Assembly (NCBI RefSeq): GCF_000648615.1
Contig: NZ_JFZC01000034.1
Coordinates: forward strand, 60,191 to 124,190
Length of the DNA: 64,000 nucleotides
Reading direction: 5' to 3'
Source of the DNA: Sporolactobacillus terrae DSM 11697
GTDB taxonomy: Bacteria; Bacillota; Bacilli; Bacillales; Sporolactobacillaceae
Below, one piece after another: positions 58,654-64,000 of this stretch (positions within the stretch are counted from its first letter, which is position 1; each line of letters starts with the position of its first letter). The translations under genes and the position numbers were made by a program. Below the pieces are notes generated by a model. That model saw only the letters and a list, made by a program, of their open reading frames with translations, made no database searches and was not told the origin of the DNA.

Positions 58654-60063
58654 ATGAAGCCGCGTACGATTATTGAGAAAATATGGGATCAGCATCTGAT
58701 CCATGAAGAACCGGGAAAACCAGATCTTCTCTACATCGATCTCCATCTGGTTCATGAAGTTACATCCCCGCAAGCCTTTGAGGGACTGCGCATCAATCAT
58801 CGGCCCGTTCGCCGTCCGGATCGAACATTCGCAACGGTTGACCATAATGTGCCGACATCGGAAAACCGTGAAACAAAGGACGCAATCTCTAAACTTCAAA
58901 TTGAAACGCTGCAAAAGAATTGCCAAGCGTTTGATATTGAATTGGCCGATATCTATAGTCCGCATCAAGGCATTGTGCATGTGATCGGACCTGAACTCGG
59001 CTTGACACAGCCGGGCAAAACAATGGTTTGTGGGGACAGCCACACCTCAACCCACGGTGCTTTCGGAGCGATCGCGTTTGGCATTGGCACAAGTGAAGTA
59101 GAACATGTGCTGGCAACGCAGACACTTTGGCAAAAACGTCCAAAAGCGATGCAGATTAAAGTTAATGGAAACCTTGGTATCGGCGTCGGAGCTAAGGATT
59201 TAATCCTTGCCATTATTGCCAAGTACGGCATTTCGATTGGCACCGGCCATATCGTTGAATATACCGGTGAAGCGATTCACAACTTGTCAATGGAGGAACG
59301 AATGACCGTTTGCAACATGTCGATTGAAGCGGGTGCAAAAGCAGGTCTGATCAGTCCCGACCAGACAACAGTCGACTACCTGCGCGGACGTCGTTTCGCG
59401 CCAAAAGGCGCAGCGTTCGATCACGCAGCGCAAAAATGGCTAGCATTAGCCAGTGATGATGGTGCCCACTACGATCGCACGCTCGAAATCGATGCTTCTG
59501 AAATTCAGCCTCAGGTTACATGGGGAACGAACCCGTCAATGGGCGCATCGATCAATGATTTGGTCCCCGATCCTGAATCTTTTGATGATGAAGAAAAGAG
59601 GCAAGCAGCACAAAAGGCAATTGCTTATATGGACTTAAAGCCGGGCACTCCGATCCATGCCATTCCAATTGATGTCGTCTTCATCGGTTCCTGTACCAAT
59701 AGTCGAATTGGCGATCTAAGGCAAGCCGCTGAAGTGGCACAGGGAAACCATGTTCATGAAGGCGTACGTGCGCTCATCGTTCCCGGATCATACCAAACCA
59801 AGAAACAGGCAGAGGCTGAAGGATTGGATCAAATTTTTAAAGAAGCCGGTTTCGAATGGCGGGAACCTGGATGTAGTATGTGTCTTGCAATGAATGACGA
59901 TATTGTTCCAGCCGGAAAACGCTGTGCGTCAACCTCGAATCGAAACTTTGAAGGACGTCAAGGTACCGGATCAAGAACGCATCTGGTCAGTCCGGCAATG
60001 GCTGCTGCCGCTGCGATCCAAGGACATTTTGCCGATATCCGCGAATTCACTGCGATCCACTAA
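58654..60063 (+). CDS. leuC: 3-isopropylmalate dehydratase large subunit
   Basis: 469 residues from the ATG at 58654 behind AGAGGAGG. Aconitase-type signatures: [40 protein letters not shown], and the three 4Fe-4S cysteines in [20 protein letters not shown] and [17 protein letters not shown], followed by [20 protein letters not shown]. Complete. It isomerises 2- to 3-isopropylmalate together with LeuD. Confidence 0.97.
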   Translation: MKPRTIIEKIWDQHLIHEEPGKPDLLYIDLHLVHEVTSPQAFEGLRINHRPVRRPDRTFATVDHNVPTSENRETKDAISKLQIETLQKNCQAFDIELADIYSPHQGIVHVIGPELGLTQPGKTMVCGDSHTSTHGAFGAIAFGIGTSEVEHVLATQTLWQKRPKAMQIKVNGNLGIGVGAKDLILAIIAKYGISIGTGHIVEYTGEAIHNLSMEERMTVCNMSIEAGAKAGLISPDQTTVDYLRGRRFAPKGAAFDHAAQKWLALASDDGAHYDRTLEIDASEIQPQVTWGTNPSMGASINDLVPDPESFDDEEKRQAAQKAIAYMDLKPGTPIHAIPIDVVFIGSCTNSRIGDLRQAAEVAQGNHVHEGVRALIVPGSYQTKKQAEAEGLDQIFKEAGFEWREPGCSMCLAMNDDIVPAGKRCASTSNRNFEGRQGTGSRTHLVSPAMAAAAAIQGHFADIREFTAIH

Positions 60064-60088
60064 TTTATCAAAAAGGGGAGGATTAACG

Positions 60089-60682
60089 ATGCATCCATTT
60101 AAAACGTTTGAAGGCCGCGTTTGTCCGCTCGATCGAACAAACGTTGATACCGATCAAATCATTCCGAAACAATTTCTGAAACGGGTGGGACGTAAAGGCT
60201 TTGGTTCCTGCCTCTTCTATAACTGGCGATTCGATGAGCATGGGAATAAAAAAGCGGACTTTGTTTTAAACAAACCTGAATATGCTCAATCATCGATTCT
60301 AGTCGCTCGAGACAATTTCGGTTGCGGTTCCTCACGTGAGCATGCGCCGTGGGCACTGCAGGATTACGGGTTTCGTGCCATCATTGCACCGAGCTTTGCC
60401 GACATCTTCTATAATAACTGTCAAAAAAACGGCATTTTAGCCATTCGACTCGATCCAACCCGTGTGGACGAACTGATCCGGCGCGGAGCAACTGAGGTAT
60501 TTGCACTCACTGTAGATCTTGAACAGCAAAAGCTGTCCGCAGCGAATTTTGACGAACATTTTGAGATTGATCCTTATCAAAAAGAAGTATTGCTCAAAGG
60601 ATTGGACGAAATCGCAATGACTTTAACCTATGAAGATGAAATTGCGACTTATGAAAAGCAGCATGAAACCGTAGTTCACTAA
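60089..60682 (+). CDS. leuD: 3-isopropylmalate dehydratase small subunit
   Basis: 197 residues from the ATG at 60089 behind AAGGGGAGG. The swivelling domain starts HPFKTFEGRVCPLDRTNVDT then DQIIPKQFLKRVGRKGFG, and the substrate loop is ARDNFGCGSSREHAPWALQD. Length is normal. The final gene of the leucine operon, followed by a terminator. Confidence 0.97.
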   Translation: MHPFKTFEGRVCPLDRTNVDTDQIIPKQFLKRVGRKGFGSCLFYNWRFDEHGNKKADFVLNKPEYAQSSILVARDNFGCGSSREHAPWALQDYGFRAIIAPSFADIFYNNCQKNGILAIRLDPTRVDELIRRGATEVFALTVDLEQQKLSAANFDEHFEIDPYQKEVLLKGLDEIAMTLTYEDEIATYEKQHETVVH

Positions 60683-60699
60683 TTACCAAGTGCTTGAAA

Positions 60700-60726
60700 G
60701 CCTCCTGGATAACCAGGAGGCTTTTT
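60700..60726 (+). terminator. Terminator after leuD
   Basis: GCCTCCTGG-ATAA-CCAGGAGGC followed by TTTTTC. It also sits after thiE on the opposite strand. Confidence 0.92.
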
Positions 60727-60734
60727 CATAATCT

Positions 60735-61391
60735 CTACCCTTTACAAAGCTTTGTTAAAAAACAGTTGACGGCAGCCGCAGGATCTTTCGCTTTTGAAAT
60801 TGCTGAAATGACGGCGACACCACTTGCGCCCGCAGAACAAATGTCCGGTACATCATCGGGCGTGACACCACCAATGGCGACCATCGGTAACGGGTATTTT
60901 TCATCCGATAACTTGCGAATGACCGAATCACCGATCGGTGCCTCTGCATCGTTTTTGGACTGTGTTGGCTTATACGGACCGACACCGATATAATCTGCGC
61001 CATCGCGCAACGCCTTTTCTGCTTCTTCAGTGGAGTGCGCCGATACGCCAAGCCACATCGTGTTGCCGATTTTTTGTCGCACTCGCCTTGCCTGTTCATC
61101 TTTTTGGCCGACATGGATACCATCCGCCTTAAGCAGGAGCGCAAGGGCTGGATCATCATCAACAAAAAAAGGGACATGATAGTCTCGGCATAATTGCCTT
61201 GCGGCGTAAGCGAAGTCGACCCTCTCATTACCGGTTAAGGACTGTTCTCCTTTTTCTCGCCATTGAAAACAGGTAATGCCTGCCTGCAGTGCGATTCTGA
61301 TTGTTTCCAATGGCGCGTGGCTGCCTGCATCCGGGGATCCCATTACAAAATATAAGGACAGTACGTCGTGCAAGTCTCGATTACTGATCAT
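60735..61391 (-). CDS. thiE: Thiamine-phosphate synthase
   Basis: 218 residues from the ATG at 61391, 9 bases after AGGGGCG; an ATG at 61400 is too close to it. Motifs: GITCFQWREKGEQSLTG (Q-x-R-x-K), VPFFVDDDPALALLLKADGI then HVGQKDE (Asp for magnesium), GVSAHSTEEAEKALRDGADY, IGVGPYKPTQSKNDAEAPIG and MVAIGGVTPDDVPDICSAGA. It joins HMP-pyrophosphate with thiazole phosphate. Last gene of the thi operon. Confidence 0.96.
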   Translation of the reverse strand: MISNRDLHDVLSLYFVMGSPDAGSHAPLETIRIALQAGITCFQWREKGEQSLTGNERVDFAYAARQLCRDYHVPFFVDDDPALALLLKADGIHVGQKDEQARRVRQKIGNTMWLGVSAHSTEEAEKALRDGADYIGVGPYKPTQSKNDAEAPIGDSVIRKLSDEKYPLPMVAIGGVTPDDVPDICSAGASGVAVISAISKAKDPAAAVNCFLTKLCKG

Positions 61392-62193
61392 GAGCGGCAT
61401 CGCCCCTAAGTGTCCAATGACTTACCGGGCCATGTCCGTGGCCAATTTCTGGTGCACAAGCGATGGCTCGGGTCAATAAATGTTTTGCTGTTTGTACGCT
61501 TTTCTCTAATGGACTGCCTTTTGCAAGCTCCGCAGTAATTAATGAAGAAAGGGTACAGCCGGTTCCATGGGTGTGCGGCGTTGGATACCGATTTGCGGTG
61601 AACCATGTTATTCGATCTTTTGTTGCGAGACAATCGCGGGCTTTATCGGGATGATTCCTATCATGCCCGCCTTTTAGCAGAACGGCTCTAGCTCCGCGCA
61701 TCATGATTTTCTTTGCGGCTTTTTCTCGATCTTCATCTGAACGAATGGTCATTTCCGCTAGGACTTCCGCTTCCGGTGTATTGGGCGTAATTAGGTCGGC
61801 AAGCGGCAGCAAGTTACGGATGATTGACTCAATCGCTTCGGGAGCGACCAAATGCGCGCCGCCTTTCGCTACCATAACCGGGTCGACAACCAAAGGGCAC
61901 CACACAAATCGGCGAATCCCATCAGCCACGGTTTCAACCCGTTCCGCATCAACCAGCATACCGGTTTTCAAAGCGGAAACGGTGAAGTCATCGGCGATTG
62001 ACCGCATTTGCGCCTCAATCGCTTCGATGGATAACGGATAGACGCCTTGAACTCCTTTTGTATTTTGAGCGGTCACCGCCACCACGACCGACATGCCAAA
62101 CACATCCCGTTCCTCAAACGTCTTTAAGTCCGCTTGAATCCCGGCACCGCCGCCGCTGTCGGTTCCTGCAATGGTCAAAACTTGCGGTCTCAT
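61381..62193 (-). CDS. thiD: Hydroxymethylpyrimidine (phosphate) kinase
   Basis: 270 residues from the ATG at 62193 that overlaps the thiM stop (ATGA). Ribokinase-fold features: VLTIAGTDSGGGAGIQADLK, TFEERDVFGMSVVVAVTAQN, VVDPVMVAKGGAHLVAPEAI, ADLITPNTPEAEVLAEM and the active-site Cys in HTHGTGCTLSSLITAELAKG. It phosphorylates HMP and HMP-phosphate for ThiE. Complete. Confidence 0.96.
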   Translation of the reverse strand: MRPQVLTIAGTDSGGGAGIQADLKTFEERDVFGMSVVVAVTAQNTKGVQGVYPLSIEAIEAQMRSIADDFTVSALKTGMLVDAERVETVADGIRRFVWCPLVVDPVMVAKGGAHLVAPEAIESIIRNLLPLADLITPNTPEAEVLAEMTIRSDEDREKAAKKIMMRGARAVLLKGGHDRNHPDKARDCLATKDRITWFTANRYPTPHTHGTGCTLSSLITAELAKGSPLEKSVQTAKHLLTRAIACAPEIGHGHGPVSHWTLRGDAAHDQ

Positions 62194-63002
62194 AAATCGG
62201 TCACATCCTCAACGGCGGCATAGCGTTGTATTTTTTCTTCATTCATTAAATATAATTCGTCCATCAAGTGTTGACGAAAAGAACCGGGCCCTGCGCATTT
62301 TTCACCAGCAAGCTGTCCGGCAAGCGCATAGATCGTCGAAGCAGCAACGGAGGCTTCGAGCGCATTTGACGTAACAGCAACATAGGCTGCCTGAATCACG
62401 CCATTCAGACAGCCGGAGCCGGTCATATATGGAAACAGCGGATGGCCGTTTTTCACACGGTAGGTTCGTCTTCCGTCAGTAATTGTATCGACAGCACCTG
62501 AAACAGCAACAACGGTGTTCCAGCTCAATGCCACGCGATTCGCCATGTCCGTGACATCCCCATTCCCATCGCCCGCATCCACTCCTTTTGCAGCCCACTT
62601 TTCACCGGCAAGCGCAGCAATCTCTCCGGCATTTCCTCGGATAATTGCAACCTTCACTTTCTCAAGCAGTTTCTGAACCGTTTGCAGTCGAAAATCCGTG
62701 GCACCTGCACCCACCGGATCAAGAACAACCGGTACACCTGCTTTATTTGCTGCCCGGCCGGACAATCGCATGCTTTCAATTGAATAGGGCGTTAGATTGC
62801 CAATATTAAGCTCAAGCGCCCCGCTTATTGCCGCTATTTCTGCCACCTCTTCGTGAGCTTCGGCCATGATTGGCGACGCACCAACTGCAAGTGCTCCATT
62901 TGCCGAATCGTTAATGGCGACACGGTTGGTAATAACGTGCAACAATGGTTTTTGCTTACGCACTTCATCCATCAATTCAATGAACCGTTGATTTTTGACC
63001 AT
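62190..63002 (-). CDS. thiM: Hydroxyethylthiazole kinase
   Basis: 270 residues from the ATG at 63002 behind AAAAGGAG, inside the last 26 bases of tenA. Features: PLLHVITNRVAINDSANGAL, AVGASPIMAEAHEEVAEIAA, VPVVLDPVGAGATDFRLQTV, IRGNAGEIAALAGEKWAAKG and the catalytic Cys in YMTGSGCLNGVIQAAYVAVT. It salvages thiazole. With ThiD and TenA this makes the operon a salvage-oriented set; no de novo thiC or thiazole genes are in view. Confidence 0.95.
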   Translation of the reverse strand: MVKNQRFIELMDEVRKQKPLLHVITNRVAINDSANGALAVGASPIMAEAHEEVAEIAAISGALELNIGNLTPYSIESMRLSGRAANKAGVPVVLDPVGAGATDFRLQTVQKLLEKVKVAIIRGNAGEIAALAGEKWAAKGVDAGDGNGDVTDMANRVALSWNTVVAVSGAVDTITDGRRTYRVKNGHPLFPYMTGSGCLNGVIQAAYVAVTSNALEASVAASTIYALAGQLAGEKCAGPGSFRQHLMDELYLMNEEKIQRYAAVEDVTDL

Positions 63003-63687
63003 AAGCGTTTTCTCCTTTTCCGTATGTCGGCCAGTCTTTAAGATTGGCAGCCATTTCCCAAAAGTGATATTCATAATCGCTGCTTTGCATGAAGATATGG
63101 ATCATTTCGCGACGTTCTTCATCAGATGCTGATCTGCTTGTCTCATCCCACAGCGCACGCTCAATTTCCATATTTTTCTCGATCCCTTCACCGCTGTACT
63201 CGGTAATCCACTCGCGGTAAATCGGTTCTTTTGGTCGTGCATCTTTTAATTGCAAGCCAATTTCATAGTAGAGCCATGGGCACGGCATTAACGCAGCCAA
63301 ACTATGCCCCAAACTTCCTTTACTCACAACATGGTAAAGATGGCTGATATAGCCATAAGCAACTGGAGCCGGACGAAAAGTCTTCCATTCCTGTTCACTG
63401 ATTTCAAGCGTTTGGAATAGCTTTTGATGCAGCTGCAATTCTCCTTCAGCAAGTCCAAGACCAATTTTTAAAAGCGTAGCCACAACATCTGCGTCATCGC
63501 TTTGCGCGGCAGCCATACCATGCAGTTTAGCAAATTCGCGTACATAGTAAGCATCTTGCTTGATGTAGAAACGGAACTGTTCCAAAGGAAGGGTTCCATT
63601 CTTAATTCCCTGCACCAACGGATGTCTGAAACTCTGTTGCCACAGCGCATCGCATTGTTTCCGTGCCACCAGTGAAATACTCTCCAT
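62977..63687 (-). CDS. tenA: Aminopyrimidine aminohydrolase (thiaminase II)
   Basis: 236 residues from the ATG at 63687 behind TAGGGGTG. TenA features: FRFYIKQDAYYVREFAKLHG (Asp, Tyr), EWKTFRPAPVAYGYISHLYH, the nucleophile Cys in LAALMPCPWLYYEIGLQLKD and EREMIHIFMQSSDYEYHFWE-like end with catalytic Glu. It cleaves degraded thiamine products to recover HMP. First gene of the riboswitch-controlled operon. Confidence 0.95.
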   Translation of the reverse strand: MESISLVARKQCDALWQQSFRHPLVQGIKNGTLPLEQFRFYIKQDAYYVREFAKLHGMAAAQSDDADVVATLLKIGLGLAEGELQLHQKLFQTLEISEQEWKTFRPAPVAYGYISHLYHVVSKGSLGHSLAALMPCPWLYYEIGLQLKDARPKEPIYREWITEYSGEGIEKNMEIERALWDETSRSASDEERREMIHIFMQSSDYEYHFWEMAANLKDWPTYGKGENAYGQKSTVH

Positions 63688-63721
63688 TTAATCACCCCTA
63701 TTTCTTTTTTGACAAAATGAA

Positions 63722-63747
63722 AACCGCTTTCAGTTATGAAAGCGGTT
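63722..63747 (-). terminator. Terminator of the TPP riboswitch
   Basis: AACCGCTTTC (63722-63731) and GAAAGCGGTT (63738-63747); on the minus strand followed by TTCATTTTG. It is the likely expression platform. Confidence 0.85.
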
Positions 63748-63777
63748 GATCACTCAAGGTGAAAAGCTGGAATTTGA

Positions 63778-63862
63778 TCAGCCACTTCCCTACGCCGGTA
63801 TCACCCGGATCAGGTTCAAAGGGTCTTGACGGAGTCAATCTCAGCTTCTCGCTCCCCTAGTG
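63778..63862 (-). promoter_or_regulatory. TPP (THI-box) riboswitch
   Basis: Minus-strand RNA contains GGGGAGC, GCTGAGATTGACT, ACCCTTTGAACCTGATCCGG and GTAATACCGG-type segment (here GTGATACCGGCGTAGGGAAG), the conserved THI core. It binds thiamine pyrophosphate and promotes the terminator at 63722-63747, lowering tenA-thiMDE. Confidence 0.96.
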
Positions 63863-63884
63863 GATCGTTTATTCATTTGTTTTC

Positions 63885-63913
63885 ATTTTAACATAAGCGC
63901 TTACATCACTCAA
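63885..63913 (-). promoter_or_regulatory. Promoter of the thi operon with cre-like spacer
   Basis: Minus strand TTGAGT (63908-63913), 17-base spacer, TAAAAT (63885-63890). The spacer holds TGTAAGCGCTTATG (63892-63905), 12 of 14 positions of a CcpA cre palindrome. Confidence 0.65.
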
Positions 63914-63914
63914 T

Positions 63915-63952
63915 AAGAAAAACCGGGCAAAATACGCCCGGTCCTTTTTTGT
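63915..63952. terminator. Terminator, second copy of the 41317-41348 repeat
   Basis: CCGGGC-AAAATA-CGCCCGG stem followed by TCCTTTTTT. It follows the stop of the gene entering from the right edge on the minus strand and shares 31 of 32 bases with 41317-41348. Confidence 0.8.
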
Positions 63953-64000
63953 TTAGAGATAATCTTTAATTCTGTATTCCTGGCCGTGAACCCCTTTGTA
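63953..64000 (-). CDS. 3' end of an unidentified minus-strand gene
   Basis: The last 15 codons (YKGVHGQEYRIKDYL) and a TAA at 63953-63955 are inside the window; the terminator follows at once. Too short to name. Confidence 0.5.
   Translation of the reverse strand, partial: YKGVHGQEYRIKDYL

Noticed and set aside
1..64000. CRISPR arrays, rRNA or tRNA genes, complete insertion sequences
   Set aside because: No regularly spaced repeats, no rRNA or tRNA signature, and no transposase seen in the window.

Overview
The window looks like the chromosome of a Gram-positive bacterium of the order Bacillales. The evidence is AGGAGG-type ribosome binding sites, many TTG/GTG starts, a comG-type competence gene, a T-box leucine operon, a TPP riboswitch, an OatA-like acyltransferase and an Rgg-type regulator. 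Sporolactobacillus or a close relative would fit, but that is inference from protein content, not something the sequence proves.

Positions 1 to about 23,970 are the integrase-side end of a temperate siphovirus prophage; its other end lies off the left edge. From right to left it holds: a tyrosine integrase interrupted by one in-frame stop; a lysogeny module (+ strand) with an ImmA/IrrE-like protease, a CI-like repressor and three membrane or secreted cargo proteins, one a lipoprotein nuclease; an operator array; and a long minus-strand early operon. That operon runs Cro-like protein, AntA-type antirepressor, many small proteins, YqaJ exonuclease, RecT, SSB, replication protein, YopX, RecU, three orphan DNA methyltransferases and an ArpU/RinA-like late activator. 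An isolated membrane-protein cargo gene follows, then the small and large terminase and the start of the portal gene. The prophage sits inside comGA, the competence traffic ATPase gene, and cuts it at the Walker B region.

From 23,970 to 55,400 is ordinary chromosome with some disturbed genes. It holds a glgD-like gene with no normal start codon, an M23 peptidoglycan hydrolase, a D-2-hydroxyacid dehydrogenase, a glycerol dehydrogenase-like enzyme, exonuclease III, a truncated family 5 solute-binding fragment, pncB, a PAP2 phosphatase, a HAD phosphatase, an MFS/HxlR divergent pair, an Rgg regulator facing a tiny ORF, a RocB-like peptidase, fabH, dps, a MarR/MMPL efflux operon, an OatA-like acyltransferase, a frameshifted AEC transporter, a VanZ-like protein, tpx/ohrR peroxide defence and a second MFS transporter. 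The second MFS gene has a long leader with a 29-codon ORF, alternative hairpins and a terminator, and looks like an attenuator.

From 55,900 to the end are two biosynthetic operons facing each other. leuABCD is under a leucine T-box (specifier CTC), and its LeuA lacks the C-terminal feedback domain. tenA-thiM-thiD-thiE is under a TPP riboswitch, and its promoter spacer carries a cre-like palindrome. The most interesting items are the prophage in comGA with its surface nuclease cargo, the hairpin over the ribosome site of the cargo gene at 3843-4685, the uORF attenuator at 55,510-55,715 and the Rgg/small-ORF pair at 38,560-39,602.
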